Assembly: GCA_030527795.1 (NCBI GenBank)
Contig: JAUNAB010000015.1
Coordinates: forward strand, 1-48,908
Direction of reading: 5' to 3'
Source: Pasteurellaceae bacterium
GTDB taxonomy: Bacteria; Pseudomonadota; Gammaproteobacteria; Enterobacterales; Pasteurellaceae
DNA: 48,908 nt
Every line of letters starts with the position of its first letter. The first letter of the stretch is position 1. The position numbers and the translations under genes were made by a program. This document shows, piece by piece, positions 29,768-39,159 of the stretch. The notes under the pieces were generated by a model, which was not told the origin of the DNA, did no database searches, and worked only from the letters and a program-made list of their open reading frames with translations.

Positions 29768-32167
29768 ATGGCGACTGAACAACAAGAACAAGAAGCAAAG
29801 CAAGCTAAAACACCTAAAGTAAAATCCAGAAAACATCGTTGCAAAGTTTTTCTAGCAAAAGGGATTTTTACAGGTGCTTGTTTAACTTTTTTTTATGGAG
29901 CTTATTTAGATGCCCAAATTCGTGCAAAAATGGACAGTCAAATTTGGCGATTGCCTGCAGAAGTTTATAGTCAAGTTGAACGTGTGCGATTAAGCGATAA
30001 TCTAAGTTTAGATGAAGTCAAACAAATGCTATTAGATAACGATTATCGCCATATTAGCCCCGTTATGCAGCCAGGTGATTTCAAAATTGAAAATGATAAC
30101 ATTGTGCTGTTAAGCCGTCCTTTTGCTTTCCCCGATGGCGATGAAGGGCAAGGGGTATATCGCTTACGCTTTACGAATAATAAACTCACCGCTATTGAAG
30201 ATCTGATTAATGTCAAAGCAGTAGAAAGTTTTCGTCTTGCCCCGAAATTAATTGCGATGCTTCAATCCGATGAAGATAATGAAGAACGACTTGCGATTCC
30301 ATTGCAACGCTATCCACGCATTTTAATTGATACCTTAATTTTAACCGAAGACCGCCGTTTTCTTGAACATAATGGGATCAGTCCAATCGGTATTATCCGT
30401 GCAATGATTACTAATTTCCGAGCTGGGCATACAGTGCAAGGCGGTAGTACCCTTACACAACAATTAGTTAAAAATTTATTTTTATCTAATGAGCGCACGC
30501 TCATTCGTAAAGCAAATGAAGTATTAATGGCGATTATGCTTGATTGGCGTTACGATAAAAATACTATTTTAGAAACCTACTTAAATGAAATCTATTTAGG
30601 GCAAAATGGCGATAGTCAGATCCACGGCTTTGAATTAGCAAGCCGTTTTTATTTCGGTAAATCGGTGCGAGAAATTAGTGTAGATCAAATCGCACTACTC
30701 GTAGGTATGGTGAAAGGCCCGTCTTTATACAATCCTTGGCGTAACCCAACCTATGCCCTTGAACGACGTAATGTTGTGCTTGGTATTATGCTTGAGCATA
30801 AAATGATCGATCAAGAACTCTATGATACATTAAGTCAACGTCCACTCGGCATACAAGAAAAAGGGCAAATTACGCGTAACTACCCTGCATTTTTGCAAGT
30901 ATTACAACGTGAATTACGCGAAAATTTGGGCGAAAATAAATCCGCGAGTTTACAAGGCGCACGCATTTTTACTACCTTAGATGTAAAACAACAACGTAAT
31001 GCGGAACGTGCCGTGGTAGAAACAACAACCAATCTACAACTCAAAGTCAAAAATCCTTATTTACAATCCGCAATGATCGTTGCCGATTACCAACACGGCG
31101 AGATTCGAGCGATTGTCGGCGGCTTACAAACTCAATACGCTGGGTTTAACCGTGCATTTATGGCACAACGCCAAATTGGTTCCTTAGTAAAACCTTCGGT
31201 GTATCTCAGTGCCTTAACCAATCCTGATCAATTTCGTTTAAACACCCCAATTAATAACCAACCAATTACGATCAATATTAAAGGTAGCCCACCTTGGCAA
31301 CCACGCAACTACGATCACAAATTTGGCGGTTCTGTAATGCTCGTTGACGCACTTACTCGTTCACTCAATATTCCAACAGTCAATATTGGAATGAAAGTCG
31401 GACTAAAAAAAGTCATTGAAATTCAACAAAGTATGGGTTGGAATAAAGTGAATATTCCACACGTACCCGCAATGTTGCTTGGCTCATACAGTATTTCACC
31501 TTATGATGTCACCAAATTATACCAAGTTATCGCTAATAATGGTGGAAAAATCCCACTCAGCACAATTAGCCAAATTAATGATCGTCAAGGGAAATTGCTC
31601 TATTTACATAACACTACGCCAGAGCAAGTTGTCCCTTCACAAGCTGCATATCAAACACTCTATGCAATGCAACAAGTGGTTGAACGGGGAACGGGGCGAA
31701 GTTTAATGGAAAACTTTGCAGATTTACACTTAGCTGGGAAAACAGGGACCACAAATGATGCACGCGATACGTGGTTCGTTGGTATAGACGGCAAAAATGT
31801 GACAACCGTTTGGCTCGGACGTGACGATAATGGCGAAACACACTTAACAGGCGCAAGCGGTGCATTAGAAATCTACAAAGATTATATTGCTCAAGCAAAA
31901 GCAACTGCATTTAAACCTGAAAAACCTGCAGATATAAAATGGATTGGGATCAATCAATATGGAAGTTGGAACTGTTATAGCCCTGTTCGCAATATTCCAG
32001 TGTGGATTAATAAAGGACAAAACTTCTGTGCGGCAAGCATTCCCCCAAAACCAGCTGAAAGCAAACCAGCAGCACCGAGTTCTAATGAAATTAAACCTGC
32101 GATTGAGAGTAAACCTGTGCCAACTCAAAACGCCCCTGCTCTCGTTGAAGATGCAAAGCCTGCTTAA
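29768..32167 (+). CDS. mrcB: Bifunctional penicillin-binding protein 1B
   Basis: Class A PBP that polymerises and cross-links peptidoglycan. Start is the ATG at 29768 after GCGAGGCAG, not the TTG three bases before; 799 residues. One transmembrane helix near 30-50 is followed by a UB2H domain. The glycosyltransferase 51 domain has catalytic Glu194 (LTEDRRFLEHNG). The transpeptidase has S472-L-V-K475, S532-L-N534 and KTGT at 658-661. A Pro/Lys/Ala-rich tail closes it. An outer lipoprotein activator LpoB is not in this window. Its stop overlaps the next gene's stop. Confidence 0.96.
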   Translation: MATEQQEQEAKQAKTPKVKSRKHRCKVFLAKGIFTGACLTFFYGAYLDAQIRAKMDSQIWRLPAEVYSQVERVRLSDNLSLDEVKQMLLDNDYRHISPVMQPGDFKIENDNIVLLSRPFAFPDGDEGQGVYRLRFTNNKLTAIEDLINVKAVESFRLAPKLIAMLQSDEDNEERLAIPLQRYPRILIDTLILTEDRRFLEHNGISPIGIIRAMITNFRAGHTVQGGSTLTQQLVKNLFLSNERTLIRKANEVLMAIMLDWRYDKNTILETYLNEIYLGQNGDSQIHGFELASRFYFGKSVREISVDQIALLVGMVKGPSLYNPWRNPTYALERRNVVLGIMLEHKMIDQELYDTLSQRPLGIQEKGQITRNYPAFLQVLQRELRENLGENKSASLQGARIFTTLDVKQQRNAERAVVETTTNLQLKVKNPYLQSAMIVADYQHGEIRAIVGGLQTQYAGFNRAFMAQRQIGSLVKPSVYLSALTNPDQFRLNTPINNQPITINIKGSPPWQPRNYDHKFGGSVMLVDALTRSLNIPTVNIGMKVGLKKVIEIQQSMGWNKVNIPHVPAMLLGSYSISPYDVTKLYQVIANNGGKIPLSTISQINDRQGKLLYLHNTTPEQVVPSQAAYQTLYAMQQVVERGTGRSLMENFADLHLAGKTGTTNDARDTWFVGIDGKNVTTVWLGRDDNGETHLTGASGALEIYKDYIAQAKATAFKPEKPADIKWIGINQYGSWNCYSPVRNIPVWINKGQNFCAASIPPKPAESKPAAPSSNEIKPAIESKPVPTQNAPALVEDAKPA

Positions 32168-33948
32168 TGACATTGTTTGATTTGACAACTCCCTAAATCA
32201 AGTTGTTGATTATGGAATTGGCTCAATGTGCAACGATGCCCTACGCTGATGACAATAGTATTCGGTAAACGCATACGCATTGCATTATATAAATGATATT
32301 CAGTGGGTTCATCTAATGCAGAAGTAGTTTCATCAAGAAACACAACATTGGGCTGGCTTAAAAATATTCGTACAAAAGCAACTCGCTGCAATTCCCCAGG
32401 CGATAAAATCGCTTGCCAGTCATTATGTTGATCTAACGCGTAAAGATATTTTTCTAAACGGCACTGACGCATAACCGCTTCCAGCTCAGACTGTGTTAAT
32501 GTCATATTCGGGTAACAAATGGCATCGCGTAATGAGCCTTGTGGCATATAGGGACGCTGTGGCAAAAATAAAATATGTTCATCACAAGGACGTTCAGCAT
32601 AACCCATTATTTCAAACGGGTAAATACCTGCAATGGCTTTCAATAATGTGGTTTTCCCCGAGCCAGACGGACCTTGAATTAATAACGCATCACCTTGTTT
32701 CAAATGTAAATTCATATTTTGAAATAAGATTTCACCTTGTTGATCCTTTATTCCAAAGTTTTTTAAAGAAACTTCATAACCACATTCCACCACCTGTGGA
32801 ATTTGATGATGATCAAGATAATCCAAATTCGTCATAAAACCATATAATCGGCTCAAACGTGCTTGATATAAGGTGAACTGTTCATAAAATAAGCGGAAAA
32901 AAGATAATGCTCGCATTAAACGATTAAACGCTTGTACCGTTTGGTGCATATCACCAAGGGAAGCTTGTCCTGCAAAAAAACGGGGGGCTTGTAACATTAA
33001 AGGTAAAATCATCGCAACTTGTGTAACGCCCGTGTTAAAGCCTTCTAAACCAAGTATTTGTCTAACAATCAACCAACGATTTTGAATAATCGCATTAAAC
33101 TTTTGCGATAGATTTTGCCATTCATTTTGTTCACCAGAATAAAATGCAATGCTTTCTGCATTATCACGCACACGGATCAATAAATAGCGATAGTCCCCAC
33201 TTAGCCTCTCTTTATCAAAATTCATTTTTACCAATGGATGTCCTATTAACACCGAAATAGACGTAGCAAGAATAATGAAAGCATAAATATAAAACACCAT
33301 ATCGGGGAGTGGAAAACCCATTAAAACGAACACGCCAGAAAGGGTCGCAAGAATTGCGGTAAATTCCACGATAGACACTATCGCACTAAGTATTCCTTCA
33401 AATAAATCGACCGTTCCTGTGATAAACTCTCGTGCGTCTTGCTCAATACGCTGATCAATATTGTCGGGCAAATTTTTCTCATATTTTATGCGGTAATAAT
33501 TTTTGTTTTGTAACCAACGGGCTAACATTATCTGGTTAAGTTTTGCTAACCAATGAATTTCAAAAGTTTGCCGTAACAAATAATTTAGAATGGAATGAAT
33601 AATTTTAAACACCACTAAACCTGCGTTAATACTAGCAAAAAACCAAAAAGCATTCACATTTTTATCGCCTAATGCACTGTACAAACCGTTGTAAAAGAAG
33701 GTATTTAACACACTAATTCGCACTTCAAGTAAAACGAAAATTAACAATAACGCAATTAGCCCTATTGATTTCCACTTATGGCTTTGCTGAAAACAAGGTA
33801 CACTCAGGCACCAAAATTCCTTGCCAATTTTCATCCGCGATAACACCGCAGTCATAGCAAATAAACCACCCACAATCCAAACAAAAGCATAGATTATCCA
33901 AGTGATACTTTGAGTTAGTTCAGTTTGCCAATTCATCATATTTTCCAT
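32164..33948 (-). CDS. SbmA/BacA-like (YddA-type) ABC transporter, fused membrane and ATPase domains
   Basis: A 594-residue half-transporter with an N-terminal membrane domain of the SbmA/BacA type (WLAKLNQIMLARWLQNKNYY; NIDQRIEQDAREFI) and a C-terminal ABC domain. Walker A GPSGSGKTT lies near residue 420, a variant signature LSPGELQRVAF near 517 and Walker B VVFLDETTSALD near 536. The family includes peptide/antibiotic or vitamin uptake-export proteins; the substrate here is unknown. Several ATGs (33948, 33939, 33936) are possible. A repeat copy lies five bases above the first. Terminal stop overlaps the mrcB stop tail to tail. Confidence 0.85.
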   Translation of the reverse strand: MENMMNWQTELTQSITWIIYAFVWIVGGLFAMTAVLSRMKIGKEFWCLSVPCFQQSHKWKSIGLIALLLIFVLLEVRISVLNTFFYNGLYSALGDKNVNAFWFFASINAGLVVFKIIHSILNYLLRQTFEIHWLAKLNQIMLARWLQNKNYYRIKYEKNLPDNIDQRIEQDAREFITGTVDLFEGILSAIVSIVEFTAILATLSGVFVLMGFPLPDMVFYIYAFIILATSISVLIGHPLVKMNFDKERLSGDYRYLLIRVRDNAESIAFYSGEQNEWQNLSQKFNAIIQNRWLIVRQILGLEGFNTGVTQVAMILPLMLQAPRFFAGQASLGDMHQTVQAFNRLMRALSFFRLFYEQFTLYQARLSRLYGFMTNLDYLDHHQIPQVVECGYEVSLKNFGIKDQQGEILFQNMNLHLKQGDALLIQGPSGSGKTTLLKAIAGIYPFEIMGYAERPCDEHILFLPQRPYMPQGSLRDAICYPNMTLTQSELEAVMRQCRLEKYLYALDQHNDWQAILSPGELQRVAFVRIFLSQPNVVFLDETTSALDEPTEYHLYNAMRMRLPNTIVISVGHRCTLSQFHNQQLDLGSCQIKQCH

Positions 33949-34022
33949 TCTTCCGCGGTCAAAAATCGCTTTGTTTTTTTATGTCTATCAGCAAAATCTC
34001 CGCTGATAGCCAAATAAATCAA

Positions 34023-36196
34023 TTAAAATTCAACTTTTGCATTTAATAAGAATTCACGCCCATAACCCAACGCAATCGGAATAACGCTATTGCTTGTTCC
34101 TTGTGTTGACACATAATAGGTTTTATTGGCTAAATTCTTACCATTTAATTGCAAACTCAATTTCTTGCCCTTGATATGCGTATCATAAGTAATGAAGGCA
34201 TCTGACACGATCGCGTGTGGTAATTTATAGGTTGCATAAGGGTTAACTGTTTCATCATACACTTTCCACGATCCCAAATAACGTGCACCAGCACCAACAC
34301 GGAAATGCCCATAGGTAAATTGTCCTAAATCATAAGTTGCAAATAAACTGGCTTGGTGTTTTGGCACTCCTTCAAATTCCTTGCCGTTATAGAATGGATA
34401 CTTTTTGTTCTCAAGCGTTTTAGTATGCGTGTAAGCATACGTTGCAGTAACACCTAATTTATCAGTGATATCACCATTAAAGTCCCATTCCAATCCTTGA
34501 GAACGCACTTTCCCAACATTATAAACATAAGTATTCTTATCTGAACCCGTATAAGTATCCGTCACATTCTTCTTATCAATGCTAAATAAGGCTAAATTCG
34601 TGCTAAAGTAACCATTCTCATATTTTGTTCCCACTTCAAAAGATTGCCCTTCTTCAGGTGCAAGGCTCGAATCTACAATCGCTGCACGACTTAATTGCGG
34701 ACGGAAAGATTGAGCGTAATTGCCGTAGATTGCCCAATCAGGCATTAACTTATATACCGCCCCTGCTTGATAGAGAAATTTACCGCCGTGCGTATCGGTA
34801 TTCAGTTTATCATTACGATAATTGCCCCGCCCCGCCACTTGATCGTAATATTCATAACGCACACCACCAGATAAAATCAATTTATCCGTTAAATACGCAG
34901 AATCTTGCAAATAGATACCAATGGTTTTTAATTTCTCAAACTGATGACCATTTGCCGTTGCTAAAGAAAGATTAGCTAAACTTACGTTCCCATAAATGGG
35001 ATGATATAAACTCAACGTGCTATTTTTGCCAGTAAAACGTTGTAAATTCAATTTGTCTGCGTTAAATCCACTCCCTTCACTAAACGATGTGCAACATTTC
35101 CCGTAACAAATTCGCCAACCAAATTCAAACTAGCACTATGTGTACGTTGATCTGAGGGCAAAATGCCTTCGGTTGTTCGTGCCACCGTCCCTTTTTTAGC
35201 ATCAATCTTGGTAACACGAGCTTGATAATAAGCATAGGTATCTCGCGTATAACCATAGGTTGCATTGACTTTCCACCCATCATTTAATTGATGACTTGCA
35301 TTCACGGAAATCGTATCTATTTTTCCAGTATTCTTATTAAAAGGTTCATCTAAACGCTGTTCACTTGGCGTATTCACAAACTGCCCTTTGCCAGAACCGT
35401 CAGCAATAATGTATGTACCGCGGTCAAATGGATCAACATAATCCTGATGCTCATAAGCTAGCGTAATTTCTGTTTTATCATCTTTCCAAGTCAAAGAAGG
35501 GGCATACAATGCACGTTTTACTTCGCCAAAATTACGCCAATAATCCTTGCTTGATTGGTCAAAAATAAAACGATAAGCAAATCCATTCCCTAACGCACCC
35601 GTTGCATCAAAATTCGTTCCCCAACGATGGTGATTGCCAACAGAACCCCCAATCACATACCGCGTTTCATATTGTGGCTTTTTCGTCACCACGTTAATCA
35701 CCCCACCAGGATCTTGAATCCCATATAACACCGAAGCAGGACCTTTCAGTACTTCAATCCGATCCGTCGTAGCAGAAAAATTATGAGATGGTCCCGCGAC
35801 AACCCCATTACGTAAAATAGAATTATCTCGGTTTTTACCAAACCCACGTTTCAACACCGCATCAAAAATCCCCCCTAATGTATTGGCTTGAGTCGTACCA
35901 CTCACCGTTGCTAAGGCTTCATCAATACTCACAGGCTGACGATCTTCTATTAATTTACGGTTTACCACATTCACGGTTTGTGGGCTATCAATCAAAGGTG
36001 TCGCCCCTTTATTTGCGATATTACTCTCTTTAGATTGATAAGAACGAATAACTTTATCCGAATTTTCCTGACTATTCACATCAATTTGTTGCAACGACTC
36101 ACTATTCAAACTCAACTGATTCGTTTCAGCTATAACGCCAAAAGAAAAACCCATTGCAAATAATGCACTATAAATACAATTTAATTTGAATTGCAT
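34023..36196 (-). pseudogene. TonB-dependent siderophore receptor, split by a one-base frameshift
   Basis: Two frames together make one receptor of about 725 residues. The first (36196 to 35048) has a signal peptide (FSFGVIA), a plug domain near 65-180 (DRIEVLKGPASVLYG; PGGVINVVTKKP) and the first barrel strands. It stops in QTN then TGA. The second (35051 to 34023) has the rest of the barrel, ending LLNAKVEF with the C-terminal Phe. The frames join at 35048-35054 and need one extra base. FhuA/FhuE-type hydroxamate siderophore receptor is most likely, but the ligand is not certain. It may be inactive, phase-variable or a sequencing error. A Fur-like box lies upstream. Confidence 0.85.
35048..35054 (-). 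other. Frameshift point in the siderophore receptor
   Basis: On the minus strand the sequence reads CAG ACA AAT TGA. A fourth A in the AAA run would give CAG ACA AAA TTG AAT TTA, restoring the frame as QTKLNLQRF. The open second frame begins at that TTG, so the lesion is a loss of one base from a short A run. Confidence 0.8.
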
Positions 36197-36303
36197 AACC
36201 CATCCTTACTCATCAAAATATCCCTTCATTTTCCATATTTCTGAACAAAAATGGCACAATGAAAATTAGGGTTGAGAGTATAATCACAAATAAATCACAT
36301 ATC

Positions 36304-36322
36304 AATAAGAATGATTATTATT
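36304..36322 (-). promoter_or_regulatory. Candidate Fur box of the siderophore receptor
   Basis: Read on the minus strand, AATAATAATCATTCTTATT shares the central ATAATCATT of the Fur consensus. The site suits an iron-siderophore receptor. Match is partial. Confidence 0.5.
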
Positions 36323-36507
36323 TGATAATATAAGAATTTATTTACTAAATCACCGCCCATCTTGATTAAAAATCAGAAAATATCAGATTTAACAAATTTA
36401 AAACTAATTAATTTTGCAGTAAAATCACGCCATTATTCTCTAAATCACGGTCAAAAATCACGCCATTTTTTGACCGCGGTTTTTATTCCTCCTTTAAGTC
36501 TGCTTAA

Positions 36508-36529
36508 AAATGTGATCTCTGTCATAAAT
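36508..36529 (+). promoter_or_regulatory. Candidate CRP site upstream of the porin
   Basis: AAATGTGATCT matches the left half of the CRP consensus at all 11 positions, and the right half keeps TCA-A (TCATAAAT). It lies about 130 bases above the porin start. No search for other sites was possible. Confidence 0.45.
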
Positions 36530-36657
36530 TAGAAAAATGTTAATCTAACTCATTGACGCAATTCTCTTTTTCTGACAACATTCGCTTGCCTAAACAAAGG
36601 TAGTATTTATGTTTTCTATTTAAAATTTGCTTTTTAATTCTAGTAAGGATTACCATT

Positions 36658-37758
36658 ATGAAAAAAACATTATTAGCACTATCTGTTGCAGCTTTTGCAA
36701 CCACAGCCAATGCGGCAGTAATTTACAATAACACCGATACAGGATCTCGCATCACATTTGACGGTTCTGTTCGTTTACAATTAGAAAAAGATTATCAAAA
36801 ACGCACCGACTTAAAAGATACTGGTTCACGTATTACTGTTAGAGGCGAACAAGATATTGGCAATGGTTTAACTGCATTAGGCAACATTGAATTCCGTTTT
36901 ACGGATAGTGAAATTGGTGATTCAGTAAAAGCTAAACGCTTATACGCTGGTTTCAAACACGCTGATGTGGGTACATTAACGTTCGGTAAACAATTAACCA
37001 CGGGCGACGCAGTAGGCTTATCAGACTACACCTATGAACTTGGCACAACCAAATCAATTGATGATGCGGGCAATAAAGTTATTCACTTTATTTCTAAAAA
37101 TCTGTTAAATTCTGATAAAGCAAATTTCCAATTAGGTGGAGACTATCTTTTCGGTGAAGCCGACAGAAGTAAACAACAAGACAATAACGGTGGTTGGGTT
37201 GTTGGTGCATTCTATGATCAACAATTTGATAATGGCTTAGGCTTTAAAACTGAAGCAGGCTATTCTGAAGGTCGTAAAGTAGATACTAACGGTAAATATA
37301 CTCACAAATCTAAAGCATTCCGTGCAGCAGCAGAACTCTCTTATGCAGGTGCAGCAATCGCATTTGATTTCTTCGATCGTCACTCTAACAATGATCAATA
37401 TACAATCAGCTGGCGTGCATTACCAGCATCAAGCTCAAATAGTGGTGTTGAAGCAACCCGTTTCCATAAAGTAAGAGAATATGCAATTGGCGCAAAATAC
37501 CAATTAGTTGAACAATCAAAAATTTATGGTGGCTATACTTGGGGTAAAGCACATTATGCTTATGATGCAACGAATAACACCAATAGCGTAAGTGGCAAAG
37601 CGGTAAAAATGAGCAAATTCACATTAGGTGCTGACTACCAAATCAATAAAAACCTAGTTACCTATTTAGAAGGTGCGCGTATTGTTTACAAAGGCGATAT
37701 ATTAGGCGAAGCACGTAAAGATCACAAATTACAATTAGGTATGCGAGTATTCTTCTAA
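36658..37758 (+). CDS. OmpP2-like general porin (first of two)
   Basis: A 366-residue outer-membrane beta-barrel porin. Signal peptide cleaves near ANA (19). The mature start AVIYNNTDTGSRITFDGSVRL, alternating hydrophobic strands, aromatic girdles and terminal Phe (GMRVFF) match the Pasteurellaceae OmpP2/OmpC group. The family forms trimers for small hydrophilic solutes. A terminator separates it from the second porin, so each has its own promoter. The two share leader and early strand patterns but differ in the loops. Confidence 0.9.
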   Translation: MKKTLLALSVAAFATTANAAVIYNNTDTGSRITFDGSVRLQLEKDYQKRTDLKDTGSRITVRGEQDIGNGLTALGNIEFRFTDSEIGDSVKAKRLYAGFKHADVGTLTFGKQLTTGDAVGLSDYTYELGTTKSIDDAGNKVIHFISKNLLNSDKANFQLGGDYLFGEADRSKQQDNNGGWVVGAFYDQQFDNGLGFKTEAGYSEGRKVDTNGKYTHKSKAFRAAAELSYAGAAIAFDFFDRHSNNDQYTISWRALPASSSNSGVEATRFHKVREYAIGAKYQLVEQSKIYGGYTWGKAHYAYDATNNTNSVSGKAVKMSKFTLGADYQINKNLVTYLEGARIVYKGDILGEARKDHKLQLGMRVFF

Positions 37759-37783
37759 TACGAATCTAATAAATAAATCAAAT

Positions 37784-37815
37784 AAAAGCCAGAATTTTCA
37801 TAAATTCTGGCTTTT
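37784..37815 (+). terminator. Terminator of the first porin
   Basis: AAAAGCCAGAATTT (37784-37797) and AAATTCTGGCTTTT (37802-37815) form a 14-bp stem with a four-base loop, followed by T's. Confidence 0.93.
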
Positions 37816-37829
37816 TTGTTGAAATTCGT

Positions 37830-37920
37830 TTGACAGTAGAAAAAACCTTTGGCAATATTAGGTTGCTCTTATAGATAAAGGCGTATACTTTGACAATTCA
37901 ACTTTTGAAAAGTTCAAAGT
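37830..37920 (+). promoter_or_regulatory. Promoter and leader hairpin of the second porin
   Basis: TTGACA at 37830-37835 and AATATT at 37854-37859 (18-base spacer) are promoter-like; a second TTGACA occurs at 37890-37895. A palindrome AACTTTTGAAAAGTT (37900-37914) is extended by outer ACTTTG and CAAAGT, making a hairpin in the leader or an operator between the two promoters and the ATG. Confidence 0.55.
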
Positions 37921-37954
37921 AACAACAATAAATTCTAACTAAAGGAATTAAATT

Positions 37955-39025
37955 ATGAAAAAAACATTAGTCGCACTAGCAGTGGCTGCAACAACTTTAG
38001 TAGCAACTTCAGCAAACGCAGCTGTCGTTTACAAAGATGATGCAACAAAAGTAGAATTAAATGGTTCATTACGTTTAGCATTAGGTAAATTCGGTAAAGA
38101 TCAACGTGCTGATTTACGCAATACAGGTTCACGTCTATATATTAATGCGGAACACAATTTAGGTAATGGTTTCTCTGCAATTGGTAGCTATCAATTACGT
38201 TTTGATGATGTAGGTACTGATGCAAATACGTCTAATACTTTCGGTGACCCTACTACTAAAAATCTTTTTGCAGGTTTTAAATATGAGCCAGTTGGTACGT
38301 TGACCTTCGGTAAACAATTTACTAGCATTGATGATTACTTTGACTACGTTGATGATACCTATAAATTTGGCGGTAACGAAGATAAAAGTACTGATGATGC
38401 CGACAACGCAAAAAAATCTATCAAATTCCACTCTGCTGACTTCAACGGTTTCAGCTTTGGTTTAGATTACCTATTTGGTGATTCAAGTAAAAAATCAACT
38501 TCAGCTGATCTGAAATATGGCTATGTTGCAACCGTAGGTTACCAATCTGATTTATCTGCAATTGCACAAGATTTAAAATTCACTAGCGCATTAGCTTACG
38601 GTGAAAAACACTATGATGATAACAACGCAGCTACTTCAAAAACAGGTAGTAAAAGCCAATTCTGGCGTGCTTTAGCCGCATTTGAATATGGTCCATTTGC
38701 TTTCGGTGCTGAATACGGTCAGTTGTATAAAAAAGATACAACCAATGGTCAACACCTTACAACTGAAAAAGGGCGTTACTTAGAAGTAGGTACTCATTAC
38801 CAAATTTCTGAACCGACCAAAGTTTATGCTCAATGGCAACGTAATGAAGTTCGTGAAAACGAAGTTGGAAATGTTTATATCGTTGGTGCAGACTATAAAT
38901 TCAACAAAAACGTAATTACTTATGTTGAATATGCTCACGATCGTACTAAAACCTACAACGATAATGCTGCTCCAACTAAATCAACAGATAACAAATATGT
39001 TGTTGGTTTACGTGTAAACTTCTAA
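37955..39025 (+). CDS. OmpP2-like general porin (second of two)
   Basis: A 356-residue porin with a signal peptide ending near ANA (22) and mature start AVVYKDDATKVELNGSLRL. Strand pattern DIGNG/NLGNG-FSAIGSYQLRF and terminal Phe (GLRVNF) place it with the preceding porin. Loops are Asp/Lys/Asn-rich. AAAGGAATT precedes the ATG. A terminator follows. Confidence 0.9.
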   Translation: MKKTLVALAVAATTLVATSANAAVVYKDDATKVELNGSLRLALGKFGKDQRADLRNTGSRLYINAEHNLGNGFSAIGSYQLRFDDVGTDANTSNTFGDPTTKNLFAGFKYEPVGTLTFGKQFTSIDDYFDYVDDTYKFGGNEDKSTDDADNAKKSIKFHSADFNGFSFGLDYLFGDSSKKSTSADLKYGYVATVGYQSDLSAIAQDLKFTSALAYGEKHYDDNNAATSKTGSKSQFWRALAAFEYGPFAFGAEYGQLYKKDTTNGQHLTTEKGRYLEVGTHYQISEPTKVYAQWQRNEVRENEVGNVYIVGADYKFNKNVITYVEYAHDRTKTYNDNAAPTKSTDNKYVVGLRVNF

Positions 39026-39044
39026 TCAAGATTGATTCTTTTAC

Positions 39045-39069
39045 AAAACCCGATCTCAGATCGGGTTTT
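39045..39069 (+). terminator. Terminator of the second porin
   Basis: AAAACCCGATCT and AGATCGGGTTTT form a near-perfect palindrome with T's following; the real loop would take the central bases. Confidence 0.9.
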
Positions 39070-39106
39070 TTATTATTGCAAAGCTCAACAATAGCAGATT
39101 TCCCGC

Positions 39107-39150
39107 AAAACCGCGGTCAAAAATCCAAGCGTTTTTTTGACCGCGGTTTT
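39107..39150 (-). terminator. Terminator of uvrD made of facing ACCGCGGT repeats
   Basis: AAAACCGCGGTCAAAAA (39107-39123) and TTTTTGACCGCGGTTTT (39134-39150) are perfect 17-base complements around a ten-base loop. It lies ten bases beyond the uvrD stop. Both copies are canonical. Confidence 0.9.
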
Positions 39151-39159
39151 ATGCAAAGA

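Larger units (their letters stand above)
36197..36657. promoter_or_regulatory. Divergent region between the siderophore receptor and the first porin
   Basis: 461 bases without a gene. A Fur-like box lies near 36304-36322 (AATAAGAATGATTATTATT), 108 bases or more above the receptor ATG. A degenerate repeat (CACGGTCAAAAATCA from 36446) faces a canonical copy (36474) and may terminate or isolate transcription. A CRP-like site lies at 36508-36529 for the porin. The AAGGATT ribosome site of the porin ends the region. Confidence 0.65.

Noticed and set aside
31614-32188. Minus-strand frames within the mrcB 3' end
   Set aside because: Shadows of mrcB, which has intact transpeptidase motifs on the plus strand.
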